A DNA stretch of 64,000 nt from Brevibacterium sp. UMB1308A (GTDB lineage Bacteria; Actinomycetota; Actinomycetes; Actinomycetales; Brevibacteriaceae): NCBI RefSeq assembly GCF_030230605.1, contig NZ_JASPDO010000006.1:24996-88995 (forward strand). The letters are read 5' to 3'. Of the stretch, positions 24,067-34,665 are shown piece by piece. The stretch's first letter is position 1. Each line of letters opens with the position of its first letter. The notes below the pieces were generated by a model, which saw only the letters and a list, made by a program, of their open reading frames with translations, searched no databases and was not told the DNA's origin. The translations under genes were made by a program, and so were the position numbers.

Positions 24067-24675
24067 CTAGCCTTCCATGACGTTGTGAACGCCCAACCAG
24101 TCAAACCATCCACGGTTGAGCACAAGCCACGCGATGAGCCCATAACCCTCTTGTGCGGGAAGCTCGCGGGAGCTGGAAGCAAGATCACGCTGCCACACCG
24201 GATGGGATTTCAACGGAGAAAAACAATCGACGTACGGAACTGCACGGCGGTGAGCCACATCGGCAAATCCCGTAGACAACTGCGCGACCTTTTCATTCCG
24301 GCTCTCACTGCGGCCAGGAGTGGGGCCCACGACAAAGGTTGACACCTCGGCGGCAAGAGCCTCATCCAACACATTGGCAAGATTCAAACGCGACCGAGCC
24401 GTCGAAAGCCCCGCATCCACATCACGTGAGCCGGGAGCGAGAACCAAACGGTTAATCCCACCGTCGCTAAACCGAAGCGAAGCTTCCGCAAAAGCTCGCT
24501 GCGCGAAAGCACCCGTGTCTTCCTGCGGAACAGCAAGAGTATAAAACTCAGCGTTGGCCAAAGACGGGTGCGTGCGCACGGCGACCCTTCCGGCCCACCC
24601 AAGACTCCGAGCATCGCCGTGGCCGGCGACAAGTTCGTCACCGGCCACGACAATAGTAGTTTTCTTCAACGTCAC
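24067..24675 (-). CDS. SGNH/GDSL-like protein with Glu in place of the nucleophile Ser
   Basis: 202 residues from GTG 24675, which directly follows the kgd stop codon. The N-terminal block I reads VVAGDELVAGHGDARSLGWA, in which the usual GDS(L) serine is Glu. The late Asp-x-x-His of block V is not obvious in LPAQEGYGLIAWLVLN. The fold therefore looks like SGNH hydrolase but lacks the standard catalytic residues. From memory an actinobacterial subfamily has this GDEL form, so the change is unlikely to be a sequencing error. Transcription probably comes from kgd. Function unknown. Confidence 0.65.
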   Translation of the reverse strand: MTLKKTTIVVAGDELVAGHGDARSLGWAGRVAVRTHPSLANAEFYTLAVPQEDTGAFAQRAFAEASLRFSDGGINRLVLAPGSRDVDAGLSTARSRLNLANVLDEALAAEVSTFVVGPTPGRSESRNEKVAQLSTGFADVAHRRAVPYVDCFSPLKSHPVWQRDLASSSRELPAQEGYGLIAWLVLNRGWFDWLGVHNVMEG

Positions 24676-27600
24676 TTACTTGAAAGTCCGTTCGATCACA
24701 TCAGCCTGTTCAACGTCGTGCTGCTTCTTCAGACCAGTTGAAGGTGAGGCAGACGCCTTACGGCACACAACCTCGACCTTGCGGTCTGACAACAGCTGCG
24801 AGAACTTGTAGTGCATGAACGGCCAAGCACCCTGGTTTTCAGGTTCTTCCTGAGCCCAGACCAGTTGCGCGTCCTCAGGGTACATGCCCAAAACTTCGTT
24901 GAGCGCGTCAACTTCGAGCGGGTACAGCTGTTCGACGCGCACCAAAGCAGTGGTGGTGTCTTCCAGCTTCTGACGCTTGGCCAACAGGTCCCAGTACAGC
25001 TTTCCAGCAACCAACACGACACGCTTGACGTTCTTCGCGTCGACTGACGTGTCCGGAATGATCGGTTCGAAGCCACCGGAGGTGAACTGCTCAACATCCG
25101 TAGCCGCAGCCTTGAGACGAAGCATCGACTTAGGCGTGAAGACCACGAGAGGACGCTTGACTTCAGCGTGTGCGTGGCGACGCAACAGGTGGAAGTACGA
25201 AGCACCGTTGGACGGGTACGCAACTGTCATGTTGGCTTCAGCGCACAGCTGCAAGAAACGCTCAATACGCGCTGACGAGTGGTCAGGTCCCTGGCCTTCG
25301 TAACCGTGAGGGAGAAGCAGGACAATGCCGGAAGTCTGTCCCCACTTCTGTTCCGAACTCGAGATGAACTCGTCAATGACCGACTGAGCGCCCTGTGCGA
25401 AGTCACCGAACTGGGCCTCCCACAGCACCAGAGCGTTGGCGCGTTCCACGGCGTAACCGTACTCGAAGCCCATCGCCGCGTATTCGGACAGGAGCGAGTT
25501 GAACACCCAGAACTTGGCCTGGTTGTCGGTGAGGTTAGCCAGCGGAGTCCACTCGTTGTCGTTTTCGTGGTCGATGAGGACCGCTTGACGCTGCGTGAAG
25601 GTTCCACGACGTGAGTCCTGACCTGCCAGGCGAACCGGAACGTCTTCCATCAGAAGCGAACCGAATGCCAACAGTTCGGCAAAGCCCCAGTCGATGCCAC
25701 CTGAACGCGACATTTCCTTGCGCTTTTCCAGAAGGCTACGGAGCTTCTTGTGCACATTGAAGCCTTCGGGAACTTCAGTGTGAGCATCACCGATGCGCTC
25801 CAGCACTGACGCTGGGACAGCAGTTTCGAACGTGGAGTCGGACTCAAGGTCGTCTGGGCGCTCCCACGGTTTGGTCACGCCGAGGTTGTCGGAAGCTCCC
25901 TTCTCAGCTTCCTTGGTCTCAGCGAACGCTGCCTCGAGCTTGTTCTGGTAGTCCTTAACTACCTCGGCGGCTTCTTCCGTGGAGATGCAACCGCGTCCCA
26001 CCAGCGAGTCTGTGTAGAGCTTACGTACCGACATCTTCTTTTCGATCAGCGAGTACATGACCGGCTGGGTCATCGATGGGTCGTCACCTTCGTTGTGACC
26101 GCGGCGACGGTAGCACACGAGGTCGATCACGATGTCGCGGTTGAATTCCTGGCGGTAGTCAAATGCGAGCTGCGCTGCGTGGTACACCGCTTCAGGGTCA
26201 TCACCGTTGACGTGGATGACAGGTGCCGAAATCGCCTTGGCAACGTCGGTGCAGTAGTACGACGAACGCGACGAAGCCGGAGGCGTGGTGAACCCAACCT
26301 GGTTGTTGATGACCACGTGAATGGTTCCACCCGTGGTATATCCACGCAGTTCGGACAGGTTCAGGGTTTCGTACACAACGCCCTGGCCGGCGAATGCGGC
26401 GTCACCGTGGACCAACACCGGCAGGATCGAGAAGTCCTGAGTGTCACCGGACGACACGTCCTGCTTAGCGCGGGTGATTCCTTCAAGAACCGGGTTGACG
26501 GTCTCGAGGTGGCTGGGGTTAGCAGCCACGGACACCTTGGTGGTGTTGCCGTCAGGCGAAGTGAAAGAGCCTTCCATGCCCAAGTGGTACTTCACGTCAC
26601 CGGAGCCCTGGAAGGAATCAGGTGACTGAGTTCCGTCGAACTCGCGGAAGATCTGAGTGTAGCTCTTTCCAGCGATGTTGGTCAGAACGTTCAGGCGACC
26701 ACGGTGGGCCATACCGATCGTGACTTCCTGCATGCCGGAGTCAGCTGCACGGTTGAGAACCTCGTCGAGGAACACGATGGTGGATTCGCCACCTTCGAGC
26801 GAGAAGCGCTTCTGACCGATGTACTTGGTCTGCAGGAACGTTTCGAACGCCTCAGATGCGTTGAGGCGACCCAGGATGTGGCCCTGTTCAGCACGGCTGA
26901 GTTCCTGCAGTGGAACTTCGAGCCTCTTCTGGAACCAACGGCGCTGTTCAGGGTCAGCGATGTGCATGTATTCGTAGCCGGTTGTACGGCAGTACGAGTC
27001 ACGCAGGATACCCAGAATGTCGCGCAAGCGCATCTGTGAACCATCGCCAAGTCCACCTGTGGAGAACTTACGTTCCAAGTCCCACAGGGTGAGGTCGTGG
27101 TTGTTGATGTCGAGGTCTGGGTGGCTACGCTGGCGGTACACCAGTGGGTCGGTGTTGGCCATGAGGTGACCGCGGGTGCGGTAGGCATCGATCAGTTCGA
27201 TGACGCGTGAAGCCTTCGAAACGTCGTCTTGGTCGCCGGTGTGAACGTCAGGCTGCCAGCGAACTGGTTCGTATGGCAGGCGCAGTGACTCAAAGACTTC
27301 GTCGTAGAAGCCGTCGGCTCCCAAGAGGTATTCGTGGACGAGTTTGAGGAACTCACCGGAACCTGCACCCTGAATCACGCGGTGGTCGTAGGTGGAGGTG
27401 AGGTGCATGACCTTGGAAACACCCAAGCGGTCAATGGTCTCTTGGCTCGCACCCTGGAATTCTGCTGGGTAGGTCATAGCACCAACACCAATGATGCAGC
27501 CCTGACCCTTGGTCAGACGTGGAACCGAGTGAACGGTTCCGATGCCACCGGGGTTTGTGAGTGAAACTGTGGTGCCCGCGAAGTCGTCAGCCGTGAGCTT

Positions 27601-28404
27601 TCCGGAACGAGCGCGGTTGACGAGGTCGTCATAAGCGTCCACGAACTGCTTAAACGTGAGAGTTTCGGCCTTCTTGACGTTGGGCACCAGAAGCGTACGG
27701 GTGCCGTCCTTCTTGGGAATGTCAATGGCTAGACCAAAGTTCACGTGAGCTGGCTGAACCATGACGGGCTTGCCGTCCTGGATTTCGTAGTACACGTTCT
27801 GGGTTGGGAAAGCCTTGAGCGCACGGATGACCGCGAAACCGATGAGGTGAGTAAAGGACACCTTGCCACCACGGGTGCGACGCAGGTGGGAGTTGATGAC
27901 GATGCGGTTGTCAATGAGTGCCTTGGCGGGAAGGGCGCGCACCGAGGTGGCGGTCGGAACTTCGAGGGAGGCATCCATGTTTTCTGCGATGAGCTTGGCG
28001 GGCCCGCGCAGTTTAGTGACAACGTCCTCGGCCTCTTCGTCGCTGGCCTTAGGAGCCGACTGGGTGGGGGAGGACTTCTTCTGCGAAGCGACCTTGGACT
28101 CAGCCTTAGTGGTTTCCGCTTCGTTGACCGATGGTTCAACGCCCTTGGTTTTTGCTTCTGCCTTAGGTTGGGCTTCTTTGGAGTCCTTCTCGCTAGTCTT
28201 GCTGTTCGCAGAAGCCTGCGACTGTGACTTTGGTTTGGAGGCTGTTGAGGTGCTTGCCGGCGCGCCCTCATACTTCTCAAAGAAGGGCCACCATTCCTTG
28301 TCGACTGAGTTCTTATCGTTCTTGTACTTTTCGTACAGTTCTTCGACCAGCCATTCGTTGGAACCGAAGTCTCCAGCGAGATCAGTAGGTGTTGTTTCGG
28401 ACAC
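24676..28404 (-). CDS. kgd: Multifunctional 2-oxoglutarate dehydrogenase/decarboxylase Kgd (SucA-type E1 with fused E2 domain)
   Basis: 1242 residues from GTG 28404, with GGAAGAGGG upstream; the frame extends to 28494 but that extension has no Shine-Dalgarno. Order: E2o-binding N-terminal segment (NEWLVEELYEKYKNDKNSVD), a low-complexity Lys/Ala/Ser linker (residues ~45-120), an acyltransferase (E2-like) domain ending TYDHRVIQGAGSGEF, then the thiamine-diphosphate E1 domain (GMAHRGRLNVLTNIAGKS, RRGHNEGDDPSMTQP). This fused layout is the Kgd/OdhA hallmark of actinobacteria and acts in the TCA cycle, with flux control by the FHA protein GarA/OdhI in relatives. Length is near the usual 1,220-1,260. 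The SGNH-like gene is downstream. Confidence 0.95.
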   Translation of the reverse strand: MSETTPTDLAGDFGSNEWLVEELYEKYKNDKNSVDKEWWPFFEKYEGAPASTSTASKPKSQSQASANSKTSEKDSKEAQPKAEAKTKGVEPSVNEAETTKAESKVASQKKSSPTQSAPKASDEEAEDVVTKLRGPAKLIAENMDASLEVPTATSVRALPAKALIDNRIVINSHLRRTRGGKVSFTHLIGFAVIRALKAFPTQNVYYEIQDGKPVMVQPAHVNFGLAIDIPKKDGTRTLLVPNVKKAETLTFKQFVDAYDDLVNRARSGKLTADDFAGTTVSLTNPGGIGTVHSVPRLTKGQGCIIGVGAMTYPAEFQGASQETIDRLGVSKVMHLTSTYDHRVIQGAGSGEFLKLVHEYLLGADGFYDEVFESLRLPYEPVRWQPDVHTGDQDDVSKASRVIELIDAYRTRGHLMANTDPLVYRQRSHPDLDINNHDLTLWDLERKFSTGGLGDGSQMRLRDILGILRDSYCRTTGYEYMHIADPEQRRWFQKRLEVPLQELSRAEQGHILGRLNASEAFETFLQTKYIGQKRFSLEGGESTIVFLDEVLNRAADSGMQEVTIGMAHRGRLNVLTNIAGKSYTQIFREFDGTQSPDSFQGSGDVKYHLGMEGSFTSPDGNTTKVSVAANPSHLETVNPVLEGITRAKQDVSSGDTQDFSILPVLVHGDAAFAGQGVVYETLNLSELRGYTTGGTIHVVINNQVGFTTPPASSRSSYYCTDVAKAISAPVIHVNGDDPEAVYHAAQLAFDYRQEFNRDIVIDLVCYRRRGHNEGDDPSMTQPVMYSLIEKKMSVRKLYTDSLVGRGCISTEEAAEVVKDYQNKLEAAFAETKEAEKGASDNLGVTKPWERPDDLESDSTFETAVPASVLERIGDAHTEVPEGFNVHKKLRSLLEKRKEMSRSGGIDWGFAELLAFGSLLMEDVPVRLAGQDSRRGTFTQRQAVLIDHENDNEWTPLANLTDNQAKFWVFNSLLSEYAAMGFEYGYAVERANALVLWEAQFGDFAQGAQSVIDEFISSSEQKWGQTSGIVLLLPHGYEGQGPDHSSARIERFLQLCAEANMTVAYPSNGASYFHLLRRHAHAEVKRPLVVFTPKSMLRLKAAATDVEQFTSGGFEPIIPDTSVDAKNVKRVVLVAGKLYWDLLAKRQKLEDTTTALVRVEQLYPLEVDALNEVLGMYPEDAQLVWAQEEPENQGAWPFMHYKFSQLLSDRKVEVVCRKASASPSTGLKKQHDVEQADVIERTFK

Positions 28405-28490
28405 GGCGCGAATCGCCCTCTTCCTCAACTCGTAGCAATGTTCAATCAGAGCAATTTTAACCCTACACGGCAAACTTCTTTGTTGTTTGA

Positions 28491-29960
<1,470 letters not shown>

Positions 29961-29971
29961 ACTCAAGGTCT

Positions 29972-30067
29972 ATGACGAGTGACAGTCCCGGCCGGCGTGA
30001 GGCCGGCATCCGAACGTTTCGGCATACTGCCGTCTTTTCCTTTCTCCAATTCGGAACTGTGCAATAA
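29972..30067 (+). CDS. Putative leader peptide ORF (31 codons) ahead of the CNNM gene
   Basis: ATG 29972 opens 31 codons ending TAA at 30065-30067; the next base begins the CNNM gene's ATG (TAAATG). It starts within 8 nt of a -10 element, so it could be translated leaderless and coupled to the downstream gene. The encoded product (MTSDSPGRREAGIRTFRHTA, then VFSFLQFGTVQ) has no family I recognise. The DNA also folds: GCCGGC/GCCGGC (29991-30007) and CCGAA/TTCGG (30010-30022) enclosed by CAGT/ACTG (29983-30029). It could instead be a structured regulatory leader with no peptide role. Confidence 0.4.
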   Translation: MTSDSPGRREAGIRTFRHTAVFSFLQFGTVQ

Positions 30068-31375
30068 ATGGAGTGGCTCTATCTTGCTTTGGCGCTCCTC
30101 CTCATCGTAGGCACAGGAGTTTTTGTTGCGGCTGAGTTCGCGCTTCTGACTCTTGACAAGCACACTGTCGATGAAGCTGTGCGGAACGGGCAGCCAGGTG
30201 CTAAATATCTAGAAAAAGGTCTCCATCATCTTTCGACGCAGCTGTCTGCTGCGCAAGTAGGTATCACGATCACCACTCTGCTCACCGGTTACCTAATGCA
30301 ACCGTCTCTCGGCGCTCTTCTTATCCCGGTGGTTGAGGGTCTTGGGGCCAGTGAAGGCGTATCGAGCGCTGTGTCCTTGACGGTGGCTCTGATCATTTCC
30401 ACCATTTTGTCAATGGTTGTTGGTGAGCTAGTTCCTAAAAACCTTGCAATTTCTGCACCCATGAAGGCCGGTAGTTTCGCGGTACCTGTGCAGTACATGT
30501 TTTCGATTGTGTTCCGTCCTGTCATTGCGTTGCTCAATGGGACTGCTAATAAGGCTCTCGTGGCTATGGGGATCGAACCCCAGGAGGAAAGCTCCGCGGG
30601 CCGCTCAGCTGAGGAACTGACCAGCCTTGTCCGCCACTCGGCAGACGAGGGAACCATGGACGTCCAAACCGCCGATCTTTTGGCACGTACCCTCAGCATT
30701 TCTGAGCGCACAGCGGAAGATGTCATGACACCTCGGACGCGGATGGCCACGGTCGACAAGGACACCACCGCCGCGCAGATCACCGAACTTGCCCGCCAAA
30801 CCGGTTTCTCCCGATTCCCTGTCGTGGGGGATTCGCGCGACGACATTGTGGGTGTCGTGCATGTTAAGCAAGCAGTGGCAGTGCCGTTGGCTAACCGCGA
30901 GGACGCGTTTGCGGCAGGGCTCATGACAGAAGTATCCGAGGTACCCGAGACAATGCCGGTGGACCACTTATTAGTGGTGTTACGCAGCCGCGGTAACCAG
31001 ATGGTGCTGGTGATCGACGAGTACGGCGGAACGGCTGGCGTTGCGACCCTGGAAGACGTTGTTGAAGAGCTTGTTGGTGAAGTCGTTGACGAACACGACC
31101 GGTTAAGTGTGCAAGTCCGCCCAGCGCGGGATGGTTCTTGGCTAGTCCCCGGGAGCTTGCGCCCAGACAATGTCACAGAGGCGACTGGAGTGGAGATCCC
31201 GGAAGACGTGGACTACGAAACGATGGCCGGGTTCGTCATGTTTGCCTTAGGCAAGATCCCCAAAGTCGGAGACTCCGTGCAGGTGAAGGACGCTTCACTC
31301 GTGGTTGAACGCATGCACGGGCACAGGATTGAAAGACTGCGCCTCGTTCCCGACTATCTGGGAGGTGCAGCGTGA
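30068..31375 (+). CDS. CNNM/HlyC-CorC family membrane protein (full-length)
   Basis: 435 residues. An N-terminal DUF21/CNNM membrane domain (FVAAEFALLTLDKHTVDEAV, SMVVGELVPKNLA) is followed by paired CBS domains (VMTPRTRMATVDKDTT...DEYGGTAGVATLEDVVEELVGE) and a CorC/HlyC C-terminal domain (residues ~345-430). Members act in magnesium or cobalt export/tolerance or divalent cation balance; the older hemolysin name is not functional evidence. It is the first gene of a pair; the next gene overlaps it by 4 bp. Confidence 0.9.
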   Translation: MEWLYLALALLLIVGTGVFVAAEFALLTLDKHTVDEAVRNGQPGAKYLEKGLHHLSTQLSAAQVGITITTLLTGYLMQPSLGALLIPVVEGLGASEGVSSAVSLTVALIISTILSMVVGELVPKNLAISAPMKAGSFAVPVQYMFSIVFRPVIALLNGTANKALVAMGIEPQEESSAGRSAEELTSLVRHSADEGTMDVQTADLLARTLSISERTAEDVMTPRTRMATVDKDTTAAQITELARQTGFSRFPVVGDSRDDIVGVVHVKQAVAVPLANREDAFAAGLMTEVSEVPETMPVDHLLVVLRSRGNQMVLVIDEYGGTAGVATLEDVVEELVGEVVDEHDRLSVQVRPARDGSWLVPGSLRPDNVTEATGVEIPEDVDYETMAGFVMFALGKIPKVGDSVQVKDASLVVERMHGHRIERLRLVPDYLGGAA

Positions 31376-32430
31376 GCGACTGGATAGGGCTAGTCTGGCT
31401 TGTTTTCCTGCTAGCCGGAAACGCTTTTTTCGTTGCGGCCGAATTCGCTGTCGTATCCGCTAAACGAGCCCAGATCGAACCGTTGGCAGAAGAAGGTCGC
31501 AAAACGGCGAAAACCACGCTGTACGCAATGGAGCATGTGTCGCTCATGCTGGCGATCTGTCAGTTGGGTATCACGGTGTGCTCACTGCTCATCGGTAACC
31601 TCTCAGAACCGGCAATTCACCACCTTTTGATAGGGCCACTCAACTATCTGTCGATTCCGGAGCAGGCCTCAGGCGTTATCAGCTTTGTTCTTGCGTTAGG
31701 AATCGTCACTTACCTCCATGTTGTGGTAGGTGAAATGATTCCGAAGAACATTGCTTTGGCGACCTCTCGTACTTCCGCTCTGTTGCTCGCGCCGCCTCTC
31801 GTTTTCTTGGCTAAGATTTTTGGGTTCGTGATTCGCCCGTTGAACTGGTTTGCCAACTTTTTGCTGAGACTGGTGGGCGTGACGCCTCGTAATGACGTGA
31901 ACGCGGCGTACACCGTTGAAGAAGTCCAGCAGATCGTTGCCGAATCTAAGCGTGAAGGATTGCTCAATGACGAAACGGACTTGTTGAAGGGTGCGCTTGA
32001 GTTCTCAGACAAGTCTGTCGGTGACGTCATGGTGGGATTGAGTTCTGTTGTCATGATTGATGACGATGCAACGCCTGAATATATTGAGCACTTGGTGGGT
32101 CGAACAGGGTATTCGCGTTATATCCTCATCGACAGCGATGGGCGCCCCGACAGTTATATTCACGTGAAAGACGTTCTGTACGCCGACACTCCAGAAACGT
32201 ACACCGAACCTGTTCCAGCCAAGCGCTTCCGATCCATGGTCTCTGTGTCAGTTACAGATGAGATCGAAGAAGCGCTCGCCACGATGCAGCACGCGGGTAA
32301 CCACGTGGGTCGCGTAATTGACGGTGACGGGAAGGTCGTAGGTGTGTTGTTTTTGGAAGATGTTCTAGAAGAGTTGGTGGGTGAAGTGCATGACGCGATG
32401 CAACGAAACCAGCCACGGACCCCTCGTTAA
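31372..32430 (+). CDS. CNNM/HlyC-CorC family membrane protein (shorter paralogue)
   Basis: 352 residues, starting GTG in a GTGA overlap with the upstream paralogue. It has the DUF21 membrane domain (NAFFVAAEFAVVSAKRAQIE, VVVGEMIPKNIALA) and the CBS pair, ending VLFLEDVLEELVGEVHDAMQ. The C-terminal CorC/HlyC domain of the upstream protein is missing, so the pair may form a hetero-oligomer with asymmetric cytosolic parts. No truncation scar is visible. Confidence 0.9.
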   Translation: MSDWIGLVWLVFLLAGNAFFVAAEFAVVSAKRAQIEPLAEEGRKTAKTTLYAMEHVSLMLAICQLGITVCSLLIGNLSEPAIHHLLIGPLNYLSIPEQASGVISFVLALGIVTYLHVVVGEMIPKNIALATSRTSALLLAPPLVFLAKIFGFVIRPLNWFANFLLRLVGVTPRNDVNAAYTVEEVQQIVAESKREGLLNDETDLLKGALEFSDKSVGDVMVGLSSVVMIDDDATPEYIEHLVGRTGYSRYILIDSDGRPDSYIHVKDVLYADTPETYTEPVPAKRFRSMVSVSVTDEIEEALATMQHAGNHVGRVIDGDGKVVGVLFLEDVLEELVGEVHDAMQRNQPRTPR

Positions 32431-32451
32431 ATTGCGATGTGTAACACGTGT

Positions 32452-32501
32452 GTTCAAAGTGTGTTGTACGCGCACATGGCGTGTGACCTGCACTTTTGAA
32501 C
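32452..32501. terminator. Inverted repeat GTTCAAAGTG/CACTTTTGAAC downstream of the CNNM pair
   Basis: Arms 32452-32461 and 32491-32501 pair with one bulge, separated by ~29 nt that can pair further. It lies just after the second CNNM stop and before the promoter region of the VanY-like gene. A weak terminator or an operator are both possible. Confidence 0.35.
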
Positions 32502-32560
32502 GGACCTGTGAGGTGTGGCACAATGAACGAAGCTTGAATGTCACAAAGTTATGACTTATC

Positions 32561-32575
32561 GTTACATTTCGTTAC
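32561..32575 (+). promoter_or_regulatory. MtrA-like operator (GTTAC direct repeat)
   Basis: GTTAC-N5-GTTAC (GTTACATTTCGTTAC) resembles the direct-repeat boxes bound by the actinobacterial cell-wall response regulator MtrA. It lies about 57 bp before the gene for a peptidoglycan peptidase, a class known to be in MtrA regulons. TGTCACAAAG (32539 onward) nearby is another half-site-like element. Confidence 0.5.
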
Positions 32576-32632
32576 TATGTTGTGACATGGGCGCAACGCC
32601 ACATGTGTAGTCAAAGATGTGAGGAGAAGTAG

Positions 32633-33532
32633 GTGGAGAACGAAACCACGCCAACTGCTGTACGGCGGCGAGACCTTCGCCGTGCACGCAAAGCGCAGTC
32701 TCGCAAGTTCCCCACTTTTGCGAAGTTCACTTCCCTCTCCGCAACACCCCAGACAACCTCGGTTGCCCCAGCTGTGCGCGGTTCGAACGGTGCCGCTTTG
32801 CGCGCTCTGCGTCGCAAGCGCAACGTGACCCTCTCCGCAGTTGGAGCCTTCGCGGTAGCAGGTGCTGCAATGACTGCCACTCTTCTTTCTGGCGTAGGAG
32901 CTAGCTCTTCTGGGCAAGTCACAACCGAAGCAGCTGCGAGCTCACACGCGGTGTCCAGCGAAAGCGTTTCCGGTGGAGCAAACGGCGACGACGACATCCT
33001 GGCAGGACAAAACGGTGCTGTCGGTGGCGTTAAGGCCGACTCGAAGGGCGACCCGCGTGCATCCTCGCTTTCCGTCAAGCGCACTGCTCTTCCTGGCTGC
33101 GAAGGTAAGGTCCCAGAAGGTGAAGCACAAAACGGGCAGTTGCCAGAAGAATGGTTATGCAACCTGGGTATCGGTGACCACAAGTTGCGCCAGGATGCCG
33201 CTGTTGCATTCGCAAAAATGAACGCAGCGTACAAGGCCGACACTGGAAAAGACTTCGAACTCACTGACACATACCGCACCCTGGACGCACAGGTGAGCGT
33301 TGCAGGCCGCAAACCAGGGCTGGCTGCAAAGCCAGGAACGTCCCTGCACGGAATGGGTCTAGCAATCGACTTTGGTGGCGGTGCCGCGCAAGCAAGCGGA
33401 CCGCTGTATGACTGGCTCGTGAAGCACGGACACGAATACGGCTGGGAGAACCCAGACTGGGCTAAGTCCTCCAAGTACGAACCATGGCACTGGGAGTATG
33501 TACCTGGTCGTCAAGACGTCAAGGGATACTGA
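32633..33532 (+). CDS. VanY/M15-type D-alanyl-D-alanine carboxypeptidase, membrane-anchored
   Basis: 299 residues from GTG 32633 with GAGGAG 7 nt upstream. A basic cytoplasmic tail precedes one membrane helix (residues ~66-88), then a Ser/Gly-rich stalk and the peptidase. Zinc site: SLHGMGLAIDF (His239, Asp246) and YEPWHWEY (Glu283, His286), the SxHGxGxAxD and (E)xxH signature of the M15B family. It trims D-Ala from peptidoglycan peptides or acts as a cell-wall hydrolase. A putative MtrA site upstream fits cell-wall control. Confidence 0.88.
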   Translation: MENETTPTAVRRRDLRRARKAQSRKFPTFAKFTSLSATPQTTSVAPAVRGSNGAALRALRRKRNVTLSAVGAFAVAGAAMTATLLSGVGASSSGQVTTEAAASSHAVSSESVSGGANGDDDILAGQNGAVGGVKADSKGDPRASSLSVKRTALPGCEGKVPEGEAQNGQLPEEWLCNLGIGDHKLRQDAAVAFAKMNAAYKADTGKDFELTDTYRTLDAQVSVAGRKPGLAAKPGTSLHGMGLAIDFGGGAAQASGPLYDWLVKHGHEYGWENPDWAKSSKYEPWHWEYVPGRQDVKGY

Positions 33533-33635
33533 GCTTAATCCTCCCGTTTAACCAGGGGATCGAGGCGTTGCGCAGTTGCAGGTGCATATGACCCTTTGTA
33601 TTTGAGCCTCCAGTGGTACACTTGTCGAGGTTCCC

Positions 33636-33708
33636 GCCCGCGTAGCTCAGTGGATAGAGCGTCTGCCTCCGGAGCAGAAGGTCGTAGGTTCGAATCCTGT
33701 CGCGGGCA
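33636..33708 (+). tRNA. tRNA-Arg (CCG anticodon)
   Basis: 73 nt without CCA. Acceptor GCCCGCG pairs with CGCGGGC, the D-arm is GCTCAGTGGATAGAGC, anticodon loop CTCCGGA (CCG reads CGG), and the T-arm is GTAGG-TTCGAAT-CCTGT. CC follows the discriminator A but the third CCA base is G. A candidate -10 TACACT lies at 33617-33622, with TTTGTA 16 bp upstream. Confidence 0.93.
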
Positions 33709-33764
33709 CCGTGTGATCAGTCGGGACATCGTTGACATTGTCAGTCGCCTTGATCGAGTGAAAA

Positions 33765-34559
33765 TCAATAGTTGTACTGCGAGATATCGATGTCGAAGTA
33801 CATGATGAGCGCCATGCCCCATGTGCCAATCAAGGTAAAGAAACCCAGGAACCGCAAGTACCCAACGGTTGTCTTGTCGTGGGACCCCTTGCGCTTTGCT
33901 TGAGCGGCAAGAACCCACGCTGTGACAGCGCCTCCCACAGAGAGCACCACGGCGGCTAGTGCGACAAACATGCGTGGCAACATCGCAACTGGTTGCGCCC
34001 ACAGCACGCCCACCACAATCACAACGATGAAGAACAGTATCCACCCAAAAATACTGAGGATAGGGCGTGCGAGCGTCCAACGGGCTGGAGCCGCAAGAAC
34101 GACCGCAAAGAACACGACGAACGCTGCAATGGTGAACAAGAAACCTGCAGTGAGCGGGGTGGACTGCGTGCCCTCACGGAACATCAACCCGGTGAGCGCG
34201 CCTGTCCAGAAACCCAGCAGCAACACAAACACCAAGCTGATTCCACCAAGGTGAACGGGATTGCCAATGCGCTTGCCCAGGGACATGACTGACTCATTTT
34301 TAAGCGCCTCACTTTCCGAGGCGGCAAAGACAGCTTCAGGATTCCTCGCGATCATGTCGGCAAAGTGATAGGGGTCGCCCAGAGTCTGCGGCAAGGGCGA
34401 ACCGCCTGATGACGCGACGACGCGGTGAAGGTGGTCAACCGTCCGGTTTATCGTGCCATGATCCACCCCGTTGTGATTCAGCCGGTGGACAACAGCCCAC
34501 GCCCACTGCGCGTCTGCTCCTTGAAGATTGCCAATGGGGCGGTGCGGTGAGTGAGACAT
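33765..34559 (-). CDS. Membrane protein with HAAS-like N-terminal region, function unknown
   Basis: 264 residues. The first ~100 residues are soluble and helical, with LGDPYHFADMIARNPEAVF resembling the HAAS/dimerising domain seen in small transcription-linked membrane proteins. Residues ~105-260 hold about six hydrophobic helices (ISLVFVLLLGFWTGALTGLMF, IAAFVVFFAVVLA, IFGWILFFIVVIVVGVLW, others). No catalytic motif is visible. It is convergent with tRNA-Arg and leftward-adjacent to the S1 protease gene's end. Family identity is uncertain. Confidence 0.6.
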   Translation of the reverse strand: MSHSPHRPIGNLQGADAQWAWAVVHRLNHNGVDHGTINRTVDHLHRVVASSGGSPLPQTLGDPYHFADMIARNPEAVFAASESEALKNESVMSLGKRIGNPVHLGGISLVFVLLLGFWTGALTGLMFREGTQSTPLTAGFLFTIAAFVVFFAVVLAAPARWTLARPILSIFGWILFFIVVIVVGVLWAQPVAMLPRMFVALAAVVLSVGGAVTAWVLAAQAKRKGSHDKTTVGYLRFLGFFTLIGTWGMALIMYFDIDISQYNY

Positions 34560-34603
34560 GCTTCGACTATAACCAGTGTGTCGAGACCTACCGGTGCAAG
34601 AAC

Positions 34604-34635
34604 GTAGCCCCTCGCTACTGTGAGCGAGGGGCTAC
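34604..34635 (-). terminator. Terminator of the S1 protease gene
   Basis: A 13-bp perfect stem (34604-34616 with 34623-34635), loop ACTGTG. On the minus strand it ends with GTTCTT, 31 bp after the protease stop codon. Confidence 0.75.
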
Positions 34636-34665
34636 TCATGGGTGGTGGAGTTGAGGGAACGTGTC

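Noticed and set aside
27741..28280. ORFs in both directions across the kgd linker
   Set aside because: The Lys/Ala/Ser linker is low complexity and keeps other frames open; the kgd frame matches family order.
29972..30067. SAM-type or M-box riboswitch in the CNNM leader
   Set aside because: Hairpin order and conserved loop sequences of the classes I know do not match; noted as leader ORF with possible structure.
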